From Nosema muscidifuracis (Eukaryota > Microsporidia > Nosematidae), in the NCBI GenBank assembly GCA_028335825.1, contig JAIOKI010000027.1:1-64000 (forward strand): a stretch of DNA of 64,000 bases, given 5' to 3'. Position 1 is the first letter of the stretch; every line of letters begins with the position of its first letter. Positions 49,200 through 60,080 of this stretch are shown piece by piece. The translations under genes and the position numbers were made by a program. The notes under the pieces were generated by a model, which did no database searches, was not told the DNA's origin, and saw nothing but the letters and a program-made list of their open reading frames with translations.

Positions 49200-49990
49200 A
49201 TATTTCTAGGTTCTTTAATTACACCAAAATATTTACAATCATCGAATTTTCTTTACTATATTTATAATAGTCAAAATTTAATAATTATATCTTTTTTTAT
49301 TACTTGCATATATATTTCCCTACTTTTTTTCATTCTTGTTCCATATTATATAGCTTTCTTTGGAAATGATTATAGATTCATCAAATTGTATTTCTCAATA
49401 AAATTTTATGCTAATCATCATTTACTGAAAGATCTTTACTCAAATCAAACCAGTAATTTACTAAATCTGTATCTAATAAAAGAATCTTTGTTTCAAAATT
49501 ATCATTAGAAATTACTGCTTAACATAATTAGGGTTTAATGATATAAAATTCCTCTACAGATGAATAATCTCAATCAAAAATAAATTTACTACATTCATTC
49601 CCTTTTAATCACAATTTCTGTTTTTTAACAATCTTTCATTATTAATTCTAACAATATATGAGTCATAAGGTCATATTTCAACTATTTTACCCAAATCCAA
49701 TAATCTACCCTTGGAGTATTTATTACATCCAGTAAGATTCTCCTTCTTAGTTTCTCTTTAAACTCTTTTTCCTAATTTCGTCTATTTCCTCCTCCTTAGA
49801 AGTATTTCTGATAATAAAAATTTTCAAATTCCTAGAAGCTCTTTCAAAAATCTCTCTTCTCCAGCTTTCCTTTTAAACTCCATATAACTCTAACGTATAC
49901 ATAATAATCTCTAGTTTTCTAAAATTATCCTGACCTCTTGGCCATAGTCATCTTTTGACAACTTAGTTTTTAGTATTGCCCCCATATTAA
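49200..49990 (-). other. Decayed coding-like region, possibly a retroelement tail
   Basis: The minus strand is purine-rich and gives protein-like charged fragments in several frames. Composition and order hint at the tail of an LTR-element polyprotein, but no catalytic motif was found, so no family is assigned. It is old and broken. Confidence 0.3.
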
Positions 49991-50216
49991 TGCTTAAATT
50001 TAATTTGAGTTATATAATAGAATATAACATTATCTTAAGTAAAAATTACTATTATAAAAGAAAAGCATCAAAATTTCAATCCAATAATTCATATTGCACA
50101 CAATTAAATTTCTGCTTTTAGAGCATGAAAAAGATAAAAGAAGTTATTATTTTATGACACAAATTACTAAATACTGTATTTTTATTTAATAAATAGTTAA
50201 AATTAAAATAAATTGT

Positions 50217-51827
50217 TTAATTAACATTTCGTTTATAAACACACAACAATTTTTTAATATTTTTATGCTTAGGTTTTGTCATACTATTTTTAATATCAGA
50301 AAACATTTCTTTATAAATATCGTATTCATATTTAGCATTATTTTCTTTTTGATAAATCTTCGAAAGGAATTCTTTTAAGCCAGAAATAATGTCATTAGAA
50401 GTATCATTTGATTTACTTTTAAAACTTTCGATGAATTTAAATAGCATAAATGTATCATTAGAAAAATTATCAGTGATTTTCTTCTCATACATCTCACAGA
50501 TTTCAAAATACATTAATAGATCAAAATATATGCTCGAAATATTATTATGATGATAAGTAATTTCATCCATGATAAACTGAGAAAGTTTTTTTGTAATATT
50601 CAGATTCGGAATTATATTTTCTCAATCTTAAATTAACGTAATCAAAGTTTATATTATTTTCACATTTTTCAACTAGACCTAAGGTGAATAGAATTTCATA
50701 CATTATCAGATTTCTAGCTTTTCCTTTATTAGATAGAATACTTATTAAAATATCCTTGTATAGATCACTATCTTTTATAAGATAAAAAAATCTTAAAATA
50801 GTTTCAATATTTTCTATACTGTATTTTTGACAAGTTTTAAAGAAAAGCTTTATTTCTTCAAAAACATCTTCATCGATACAATTATGCTTTTTATTGTAAG
50901 AATTTTTTACATAATACTGCGTGTTTATATATAGTTTATTATTAAACAATCCCATTTGTAGGTTTTGATGGTCTTTTTTACTAGAGTTAGCTACAGACTC
51001 AAAATACTCATAAGGATCATCTTGAACAAATACACCATTTTCATTAGATCTAGTTATTTTTCTGCAGTCATCAAATTTTCTTGCTCTTGACTTAACTATA
51101 TTATCTTCTCTATCAATATAAAGACAGGAAATATTTATTAATGATAATAATCGTAATATTTCGTTTATTTCTTTTCGCTTACAATAGTAGAATTTTTTTA
51201 AATAATATTCAACATATTTTTTGTAATTAAATGAATTTATGTCTATAGTGTATGTAATGCTTTTTTTATTATCTCGAATTAAACTAAAATTAAATTCAAG
51301 ATTATCACAACACTTTGAATATTTTAGAAAATCAATTAAGAGTACAGAAGATCTATTATTTTTTACGTCTTCATTGTATACTAAATATGATTTAGTATCT
51401 TCATTATCATTAATATAATGAGAAAAATCTGAAAGATTTCTCATTAAATTAAAGATTAAATCTTCATATTTAATAGTTTCTTTATTTTGTACAATATAAA
51501 AGGACTTATTTTTATCTCTAAATCCGTAAACAATCTCAACAAGTTTTTTTTTGAATTCATCTTTCAAATTATTTTTTTCATCTAAGTACTTATTGAAGCT
51601 TATAGTAATTTCTTTTTCTAAGTCTCGTAATTCATCGTATCTTGTGATAACAATTTGTGCTTTACAGATCTTTATTACATGCATTGGAAGATTACATTCT
51701 TCGTCTATAAATACAAAATCTCCTGAATCATTTTTTTCGAAATTATTTTAGATAAATCTTCTCGTATTTTATTTGTAAGATTAGATGTAGCAATTGATAT
51801 TAAATGTATTAAAGCAAAAAATTTCAT
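50217..51827 (-). CDS. Large secreted protein, frame broken at two A7 runs
   Basis: Three overlapping minus-strand frames tile one gene of about 535 codons. It starts at the ATG at 51,827 with a signal peptide (MKFFALIHLISIATS), supported by a CCCC motif. The frame shifts at an A7 run (51,731-51,737) into the long middle frame ending at 50,563, and again at an A7 run (about 50,585-50,592) into the last frame ending at 50,217. The protein is rich in Lys, Asp, Asn and Tyr, with a charged helical C-terminus and no membrane helix after the signal. A secreted parasite protein is inferred; family not recognised. Because both breaks are in homopolymers, miscalled bases are as likely as true decay. 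Confidence 0.7.
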
Positions 51828-51842
51828 GATGGGGTAAAAAAT
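51828..51842 (-). promoter_or_regulatory. CCCC start-proximal motif
   Basis: Minus strand AATTTTTTACCCCATC stands directly before the ATG at 51,827 and fixes the true start of the secreted gene upstream of its longest frame. Confidence 0.65.
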
Positions 51843-52889
51843 TTCAAATTTATATTTTTACAAATAAATAAATTTTTTTAGTAGAAAAATCGAAAATATT
51901 GAAAATCATAGACAAGTTAAAAATGAAGAAATAAAGAATTCTTTTTTTGTATTGAAATTGAATAATTTTTAATTTAAAAACTATAAGAATATATTTTAGA
52001 AATATTTTATTGTAGTTAGAAAATAATAAATTTATCATATTAAATATATCAAACATTTATATATGACAGATACAGAGATAATAATTTTTAATGTGTCATC
52101 AGAATGCTTATAATTAAAGAAATTAAATTTTATAAATTCAAGATGTTTGATTGATAATGATAAATTAAAAATTACGTATTTAAATTCTGATTTTATAATT
52201 TATAATTTATAATTTGAGACAATATAGATAATCCAATAAATTATATAACAATATTGATTGATAATTTAAATACTTTATTATTGTTAGAAGAGTAGAATTT
52301 TATCTTCTATTTATAGTTGATTATACATAGATAAATTGATTGTTTCAAAGTATTGTACTAATATTAAACATATATTTAATATGAAGTAAGTAATTTCAAA
52401 AATATAATTTCGTAACTTAAATTAATATTTCAAACAAAATTCCAGCCAAAGTTACAAATTCAAGATTTAATATGTATGAAGATTGTTCACATAAATGTTA
52501 CGTTATATCAATACCAAACAAAGAAAATTGGAATGATCTTTAAATAATTTGTATATAATAAAAATTTATGTTATCATCTTACGAAAAACCACGTAATCAT
52601 AACAAAATTTATAATATAATAATATAACATAGCAGAATATTTTTTGTATTTGTTTGTAATTAATTCATTTATTATGTTTCTTTTTCTTAATGTTCTAAAC
52701 TTATTATGAGCTACTTGCACATGAATTCTGTTGATGCAGAATTTATTAATTATTCTATATAATATAATTACTTAGTCCTTAATGTCATTCGAACTGCTTT
52801 CTAAAAATACTTGCTATTATTCCAGATTTTGTTTTTAACATACCTTTAGATCACTACTCTACAAGAATTATACATTCTTTGTTAATATT
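51843..52889. other. AT-rich spacer
   Basis: No supported gene; a 68-codon minus frame at 51,850-52,056 has only low-complexity composition. Confidence 0.5.
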
Positions 52890-53370
52890 TTCAGTAATTT
52901 TATAAAATGTCAAATAAATTACCCCTTTATAGATTTCAATTAGATAAACAAAATAAAGGAAATGAAATCTTAGACATACATTATTACATCAATAGACAAA
53001 GGGGACAATGTACCAATAGAAAAATTTATTGTCAATTCTTCAATTTATTTCGTAATGCAAAAGCTAAAACTTTTGATGTTGACTTATTCAGTCAAGTTTT
53101 GTGTATATTCGTACTACTGAATTCTTAAATTATAAATGAAGAGCAATACTTGATAATTCATTATTTGTATAAGCTACATTATAGGCTTGTTTATGAAACA
53201 ATGACAAGAATTATATTATTTTATACTGTAAAAGTCTCTATGTATGGATTGAAGTTTGATTGTATGCCATTTACATGTATTTTAGATTCTGATAATTTTA
53301 ATGTTGCTGAATTTTACTTACCAGATGGCAGAAACTCCATCTTATTTGTGAATAAAAGATAGTCGTTGTT
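52890..53370 (+). mobile_element. MULE DNA transposon, 5' fragment (copy 2)
   Basis: The first frame (52,907-53,128) fits a FLYWCH-type zinc finger of MULE transposases: hydrophobic start, HYYINRQRGQ, then NRKIYCQFFN and a downstream AKT. The second (53,150-53,362) ends in AEFYLPDGRNSILFVNKR, which matches TELNFPNGRSSFLNKDLD in copy 3 and a DG-containing strand in copy 1. The catalytic core and C-terminus seen in the other copies are not recognisable after 53,370, so this is a truncated or more decayed copy. No terminal repeat was found. Confidence 0.6.
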
Positions 53371-55607
53371 TGTGATAAACTACCTGATATTCAGAAAATC
53401 ATGAACAAATATTTATATGTACATTGAAGTTGGTAAAATACTAAAGAAAATTTTAGAATTATATGACTCTAGAGATGTTAAAAACAATTTATACAAACTA
53501 TAGATCATGAATTTCTATAAAAGAATATCTGAAATATAAATATATCTATAGATTTCTATTCTTCAGAATAAATACTATATTGATAAAGAAGGTAACTCAA
53601 AAATTAATAATTGATAATCCATATAGTACTAAAAATACTATATCTAGTTTTTCTCACAGTTTAATATGATATATAATTAAACTGTTTATTTAGTCGTTAA
53701 GAATGTAATCTTGGTCATGAATTGATACCTGTTCTGCAGAATTAGCAATACAAAGAATGGCTATTTTTTTTATGTAATGTGTTTAGATCTATTATTATAT
53801 GAATATTTTATAGTGTTATAAATACGATAATGACTCGACACGAGATAATTCACCATATTTTAAGGATCAGAAAGTATAAATATAATGACTAGAATCATTT
53901 AATTATAGATATTTCATCTATATACAGTAAAACTAGGACCAAATTAGAAATTCATCATAGTATAAGTATAAATATTTGGTATATTGTTCGGGTACAAAGA
54001 ATTGACTAGAAAGATTTATAATTACTTACTATCTCATGTAACAGAAATAGAAATAAAGACACTGAACTTTTTATTGAAGATTTAATCTATAATCTTTTAT
54101 GATAAAATTAAAACTATAAGGAGTAAAACAATAAAGACTTTGGTCTTAGTATTAAATTTAATATATTATATAAGAAAATTTTAAAATTTAGAACTATCTT
54201 TCATCTAATATCCTCGTACTTATAAGAACAGTCGAAACAGGGTATGTCGTCTATCTATTTTCTATAAGAATCAAAGATTAAATGCAACAAATAAATGTGA
54301 TTGAAATGAGATATAGAAGATAAAACATACCTATTCTAGAAATATAAATAAATAGAAAAGTTAAGGTATAGCAGATATTGATTGGTTAAATTGTTATTTA
54401 TGCACTATATATAAAGATACTTGATTGACATATTATTAAGAAATATGGTGCGAATAAAATTTCGATTTTTATTTACAGTAATATTTGTTGTGACATATAT
54501 GGATTTAACTAAGATAAAAAATTATTGTCAGTAAAGCAATTATTGACTTTTTGAATAACGATATTATATCATTAGATTGAAGTCTAGTATTTTTATACCC
54601 ATATTTAGTAAAAAGTAAAAAAAAATTTAGTAAAATCAGAGAATAATGATGAGAGAAGTTCGTAAGTTTTAATTTTATGGCATAAACTAATTGTAGATTA
54701 TGATTTTTTACTAAGATAAAAAATAGTTCAAATTGTATTCTATTCAACTATGGATAGACTTCTTTTTATCAGATCTATGAGACAACCAAGGTAAAATACA
54801 AATGATAGTTATAAATTGTACCTGTTTATAAATATTTTATTCACAAGATAATTATTCAATCTAAGGTTTGAAATTTCTAAAGAATGTGATTTTCAAATCT
54901 AATTGATTCGATATTCTATCATAAGTAGACCATGAATGTTACCATTTATCAACAAAAAATTATTTGATAGTTCTAGTGAAATATAAATACACTACTACAG
55001 TCATATAAATTTTTGAGATTCTTTGGATCATTTTTACTGTATACCTATGATTAAAAAGATTTATTATTTAAGAAGTCATACAAATTATATTTTTTGTTTG
55101 ATTGGTTTGTTAAAGAGTTTCACAATACTATAAATAAGTTAAAACAATTAAACTAATTATAGAAGAATTTACCATGGATTGCAAAAAATGATAAGAAAAT
55201 GTTTCTGTAACGAATAGCTTGATTGATGAGCATTTAAAATTTTATAGAGTTAATAAATTGTGCAAATTTGTTATTGAAGGTAAATATTGAAATTTATGTG
55301 AAAAATTTTAAAGATATGTATCAAAGAAAAGGAGTTTGATGAATAACTTATATTTTCATATTTCTTTATGATTAATTTAACTGAAGATCTATAACTTAAA
55401 TAGTTTTCAGAATTGATATATCTCATTTTTATATCGATTTTGCTTCATATAATCATTAAGATTTACATACATATTCATTGACCAATTCTTATAAAATAAA
55501 AAGACATTATGTTAATTAATCTTTTAAGTGATTACAATACTCAATTTTAGGCAGTATAATAATATATTTGTGAAATATACCACCCAATATAAATTGATGC
55601 AAAATAT
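53371..55607. other. AT-rich stretch with unresolved coding-like patches
   Basis: Plus-strand fragments with protein-like composition occur between about 53,690 and 55,400 but break constantly and show no known domain. A 29-codon frame at 54,445-54,534 has a signal-peptide-like hydrophobic start. May be a decayed transposon or secreted gene. Confidence 0.35.
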
Positions 55608-56669
55608 TTAATTAAATATTCCAGATGATATTAAGTAGATTATCAAAGATATTATAATGATAAATGCACCAGTAAGACCGCATCCTAATTTCATTTTATT
55701 CTTCTTATTCTTAACAGAATATAATCCTAATAAGCTTATCAATACTATTCCTGTAACTGAAACAGGTACAACAGTATTTATATCGAAATCTTTAGTTTCA
55801 GTAGAATTTTCAACTGTAGAAATTTCTTCAATACTATGTAATCTTCTTCCATAATGAACAGGATCATGTCTAACAGATAAATCTTCAGGGCTTCTTATCA
55901 TTAATTCAACATTCAATATTTTGCTAATTTCATTAAGTTGATTCTCAAAATCTTCGTTCTTACAATCTGATTGAATATCTCGACTTACAGCATCAGACAA
56001 ACACTTCAAGTTGTTAAAACATTCGTCACGTAATTCATACGCACTGCATCTGACAGCATTTATATTAGAAGCATTATCACAAAGCTCTTCTAATTTTTTA
56101 AAAAAAATATCCTTGGCTTTATCGACATGTTTACCTACGTCATATTTTACCAGTTTTTTGTTTATCGGTCGATAATCGTATTTATCACACCCTTCAATAT
56201 ACTTATCATCTGTATAAATGTTTTCAAAATCATATAATGTACATATTCTGTAAAACGATAAATAATCATAAGAATATTTTAAGCAAATTGGATCACAATT
56301 ACATAACTTTCTAGTATAATGCTCCAAACATTTTGGTATTATACTGATTTCTCTTTTTTCAGAATCTTGAACATTTACGTTTTGTGTCATATTCTTACAC
56401 ATTTGTATCTTCGAAATTATAACATCAAATTTCCAATCAATAAATTTATCTATATATTCAAAATTAGCTTTTGTACTTGGGTTAAGTAATATTTCTGAAG
56501 TAGAATTTGTAGCAGCTACCTTGTTAGAAGAATTCAAATTATCAATTTCATGTGCTCCTAATCCTTCAATATTTTGATCTTCCGCTGCATCTTTATTAAT
56601 TTCGTTTCGTTCTGGATTGTTAATAGGAAGAGAAACTTTGTTAGTATTGTTGGTATTAGGTGTCTTCAT
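55608..56669 (-). CDS. ELRD-family cysteine-rich two-helix protein, intact
   Basis: The only complete member of a four-copy family in this window; 353 residues. Residues 1-70 are hydrophilic, Asn/Ser/Glu-rich and have no signal peptide. Residues 91-236 hold conserved cysteines: PKCLEHYTRKLCNCDPIC (112-129), C143, C161, C197, CSAYELRDEC (208-217), C223 and C236 before KNEDFE. A variable charged spacer follows (with an RRLHSIEEI stretch). Residues 299-318 and 329-350 are membrane helices joined by a basic loop (NKKNKMK). A C-terminally anchored surface or internal-membrane protein with a disulfide-bonded domain is inferred. Family not recognised. A CCC motif and an AAATTT word precede the ATG. 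Confidence 0.85.
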   Translation of the reverse strand: MKTPNTNNTNKVSLPINNPERNEINKDAAEDQNIEGLGAHEIDNLNSSNKVAATNSTSEILLNPSTKANFEYIDKFIDWKFDVIISKIQMCKNMTQNVNVQDSEKREISIIPKCLEHYTRKLCNCDPICLKYSYDYLSFYRICTLYDFENIYTDDKYIEGCDKYDYRPINKKLVKYDVGKHVDKAKDIFFKKLEELCDNASNINAVRCSAYELRDECFNNLKCLSDAVSRDIQSDCKNEDFENQLNEISKILNVELMIRSPEDLSVRHDPVHYGRRLHSIEEISTVENSTETKDFDINTVVPVSVTGIVLISLLGLYSVKNKKNKMKLGCGLTGAFIIIISLIIYLISSGIFN

Positions 56670-56690
56670 TTTAAATTTTGGGTGTTATGT
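56670..56690 (-). promoter_or_regulatory. CCC plus AAATTT promoter motif
   Basis: Minus strand ACACCCAAAATTTAAA leads to the ATG at 56,669. CCC and AAATTT words are both described at microsporidian starts. Confidence 0.6.
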
Positions 56691-56945
56691 ATTTATATAG
56701 TTTATTTTTAATTAATAATATTTTAATTAAAATCTTATGATTTTAATCTAAAAAAGTATTGTATGAAAGTGATTTTAAAATATTTAAAAAATATTTTATA
56801 TTGATATTAATTTTAATTTAAAAAAGTTATAAAATTTTAATTAAAATTTCATCTTACAATACTATAAAATACACTATGATTATATAAACTAGATTTTTTA
56901 TCTAAATTTACTAAAATTTGTTATTTATTTTCAGAATTACAATAG
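56691..56945. other. AT-rich intergenic stretch
   Basis: Separates the ELRD gene from the GC-richer ORF on the other strand. It ends with a TTATTTTCAG word 15 bases before the next ATG. Confidence 0.4.
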
Positions 56946-57083
56946 ATGAATGGTATCTATCATAGAAAGATGCTACTTGCAGTTCTTTCTTTACATGTGT
57001 TCTCATCTATGATCGCAAGACATACTTTCAAGAATGTTCTTGAGAACTCTGATCTGTATATTTTTGTGGTAAGTAGTTACTAA
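56946..57083 (+). CDS. GC-richer 45-codon ORF with signal-like start
   Basis: MNGIYHRKMLLAVLSLHVFS begins an ATG frame of 45 codons whose base composition is clearly less AT-rich than anything within several kb. A hydrophobic core (residues 9-24) after basic residues is signal-peptide-like. The frame ends in a GTGGTAAGTAG context that resembles a 5' splice site, and TTATTTTCAG precedes the ATG. It may be a complete tiny secreted peptide, the first exon or surviving N-terminus of a larger gene, or a recently arrived fragment. No family recognised. Confidence 0.4.
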   Translation: MNGIYHRKMLLAVLSLHVFSSMIARHTFKNVLENSDLYIFVVSSY

Positions 57084-57362
57084 GTTGTTAAATATAACTA
57101 CAAAAGAAGTTATTTTGGTCTCACATTTACTTGATCTAGAATATTATTAATTATTGATTCAAGTATTTTTTATTAATCATTTTATCATAAAATCAAATTT
57201 CACTACAATGTACTTAAATTTAATTATATAGTTCGTTTCGATTTATAAAGTAATTAATTAAATTTTTATAAATTGATCAAATTTTAAATTAATATTAAAT
57301 TCAAAATATTGTTAATAGTTCATAAATATTTAATATATGTAAAAATAAGTTTTGTGATAAAT

Positions 57363-57377
57363 AACCTACCTAACCTA
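57363..57377. repeat. Interstitial telomere-type repeat
   Basis: AACCTACCTAACCTA, three consecutive telomere units in the same orientation as the chromosome end, 54 kb inside. Confidence 0.6.
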
Positions 57378-57649
57378 GATGAAACACAAATATGATCAAT
57401 TATTTTTTATACAAATTTATTTCAATAATGATACTATTAGTGGTTACAAGATATAAAATGTAACTCAAATTAAAAAGTTGAATAAAAGATGAGATTTTAA
57501 TAAAGTACTCAGAGGAACTTTAGAAAGCTAAACTATGAACAAGAGTCATAAGAAATCTATAATAAATATTAAAAAGAAGCAGACTTGTCAGAAGTTTAAA
57601 TTGAAAAGATTGATGAATAAGTAATTGACAAAAAATATTAGATCATAAA

Positions 57650-57692
57650 TATTTTGTTTTATATATACTTAATGACGTGTTGTTCTATACTT
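57650..57692. repeat. Third, weaker GACGTGT block
   Basis: AATATTTTG, spacer, then TTAATGACGTGTTGTTC: similar in order to the blocks at 3092 and 42,079 but more divergent. Confidence 0.3.
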
Positions 57693-58302
57693 CTCTTAAA
57701 ATAATAATTTTACCATTTTTTGTTTTAAATCATATATTCCTCCTTATCTAACAATATAGTCATTATGATAATATTTTATTAAATCTTTCTTTACAATTTT
57801 AGTATTTGTTTATATGTTATATTTTTGGCAATATTTACTTCTTAAAAATGATATTCTCTTCATATCCTTTCATAAAATTCTATCTAGACCTTCATATGCA
57901 CTTTTTCTTGTAACAACTTATCATAAATATCATTCCAATGTGATACATTAGATTTTCAATCTTGTAATTTAAATTATTTTCCTGACGTTGATCATTCATT
58001 TTTTTAAAAATAATTATTCCATTAAATTTATAACATAATTACTAAATTTCTATATAAAATTTGTTCTTTACTTTATGATTAATAATTTTAATCTAATTAA
58101 AATTATTCAAGATTTACAATTCTTATTATAATAAAGATGGTTCTTTTTTCGAAAATATTAATTTTTCTTTTCCTCATGTTTTTGTTAAAAATGACTAAAA
58201 TAACAGGTTCGGTTAGTAGCTTATAAATTGATAAATATGTTGGATTTTTTTTGAAAGTTAATCCCAATTATTGTAAAATTTTTATTTATAAAATTTATGA
58301 TA

Positions 58303-59366
58303 CGTTTATGTCGCAAAATTTACTTAAAAAATATTTAAGCATTTAATTTTATTGCTTCTTTCAATCTACACAAAAGAACTTCTAAAGTAATTAGTCTTGT
58401 ATTATAAGATCACCACAACTTCTTAATATCGCTTTCTTGATCAACATATTTTATATTTAATTTTTTTGACTTTCCTCTTGTAGTCATTCAATATTTAAAT
58501 ATATTTAAGATTATTAAGGTACTACAAGAAACTAGAATTATTTTTATTAATTAGATTATAAAGTTTTGAATGAAATACTTCAACAACATTATTAGTTCTA
58601 ACCAAAAAGTACATATTTTTTCTACTAAATATGGTCCTATAATATCTTTATACATATTTAATAAGCTTTCTACTTTTTCATCATAAATATTATATTAGGA
58701 AAATTCCACTGATTTATTGTCTAGAGGAGAGTTAATAAGATTAAAGACATTATCATCATTTTTGTTAGTTTTATTAGAAAGAAAACGATAGATCATAGGA
58801 AAACTTTATCCATTGAATCTTCATGTATAATATATACTTAATAAAAACTACTTAAAGAAAACTTAAAAATCTTCACTAAATCTAAATCTTTATTTAAGAA
58901 GGAACTTCTGCCATTTGGAAAATTTAATTCAGTAATATCAAAAATCAGGATTTAATACAAGTTAATTAAATTAAATCTATAAATAGATTCCTTTATATTA
59001 TCAAATGATACATCTTGTCATTGTATAATAATTATAAATACTACAAGGATTCCAAAATTTAATTAAATAACTCATTTCTAAAAACAAAAGGTGAATCAGC
59101 AAGTATAACTATTATAATACTCTTCATTTTATATTTCAAAATATTATTAAAAACCATAATGTGTATATAAACTCCAACTGATTTAATAATTTAACCATTA
59201 GAGTGGTTAATCTGACATTATAAGTTACATTAGAGCATTTCCAGTATCCTTCTTGATAGGTCTAGTCATCTATAATTGAATTCAATTACTCCCAGTTTAT
59301 ACAAAAGAAATTCAATATATGTTGATAATTTTTTTATAAAAATCTTAAGGGGTTTTGGGAAATCAC
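58303..59366 (-). mobile_element. MULE DNA transposon with inverted ends, decayed copy 3
   Basis: A near full-length but broken element of about 1.06 kb. The minus strand gives a FLYWCH-like finger end (YWKCSN with following TTLM), ILADSP, TELNFPNGRSSFLNKDLD (about 58,890-58,950), the core FPMIYRFLSNKTNKNDDNVF (about 58,740-58,800) and the typical RTNNVVEVFHSKL block (about 58,570-58,610). The C-terminus is KIKYKICx, then a leucine-rich end near 58,345. Ends are inverted repeats: minus-strand GTGATTTCCCAAAACCCC (59,349-59,366) against plus-strand CGTTTATGTCGCAAAA (58,303-58,318), and both resemble the end of copy 1. Several stops and frame changes; no target duplication was recognised. Confidence 0.75.
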
Positions 59367-59725
59367 ATTATACATATATATATACAATTTAAATATATTT
59401 CCAAAATCAAAAATAATTTTCAAATATAAAATCATGATAATAATATGGTAAACAAAAATGATTTAATAAATATTCTGAATAGTTTTACTATCATCTAATT
59501 TATATCTTTAAGGAAAAATATTAAATTATGTATTGTATATTATTTATATAATACTTAATAAATATATTTTTTTATTTATGTTATTTTAATTTATTCTTAA
59601 TGATTCATTTTATTAATTAATTAATAATATATATGAGGCTGAAAAAAGACTTCTCTAACTTATTAATCTAATCATAAAATTATTTTTTAGACCCATAACA
59701 TAAAAAAGACAACTTTTTAGATCCC
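59367..59725. other. AT-rich spacer
   Basis: Nothing recognisable until the CCC motif of the following relic gene. Confidence 0.5.
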
Positions 59726-60080
59726 ATGGATAATAATTTAGAGTACATCAAATAAAATCAAGATATAATTGAGAGATTAGAGATCTATTCTAAGCTATGG
59801 AAGATCATTAAAAAAACATGTTAGATCTTTGGAATCAAGCAAGTAAACATCAATCTATGATGATGACTTGTATCAGATTAATGATATAGTCGTAGAAGAA
59901 GAAGTGGAGATATTTATAATAATCTTGAGATTTTAAGAATAGAAGAAATACTGATAACTTTATAAACTCATTAAAATTTACTTACTTTATTCTATCTCTA
60001 TTAAGATTATTGTTAATAGGTAAAATAAATCTAGTGAGATAGGAATAGTGATCTTAAGAATTAGAGTTTTAGGTATTATA
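59726..60080 (+). pseudogene. Relic gene with intact CCC start motif
   Basis: TTTTTAGATCCC is followed directly by ATG and then MDNNLEYIK, a stop, and NQDIIERLEIYSKLWKIIKK in the same frame. Acidic fragments (DDLYQINDIVVEEEVEIF) and a hydrophobic fragment follow in another frame. The start is typical of expressed genes here, but the frame is broken several times. A charged helical protein with a possible C-terminal membrane segment can be inferred; no family assigned. Confidence 0.4.

Larger units (their letters stand above)
57084..58302. other. Spacer with telomere-like word and GACGTGT word
   Basis: Contains the interstitial telomere word at 57,363 and a TTAATGACGTGTTGTTC word near 57,670. 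Minus-strand coding-like patches at about 57,700-58,000 could not be assigned. Confidence 0.4.

Noticed and set aside
51850-52056. Minus-strand 68-codon frame
   Set aside because: Low-complexity Ile/Phe/Lys/Asn only; it begins upstream of the CCCC promoter of the secreted gene.
54505-54747. Minus-strand 80-codon frame
   Set aside because: No motif, no CC element and AT-driven composition.
55657-55854. Plus-strand 65-codon frame
   Set aside because: Antisense shadow of the C-terminal helices of the intact ELRD gene.
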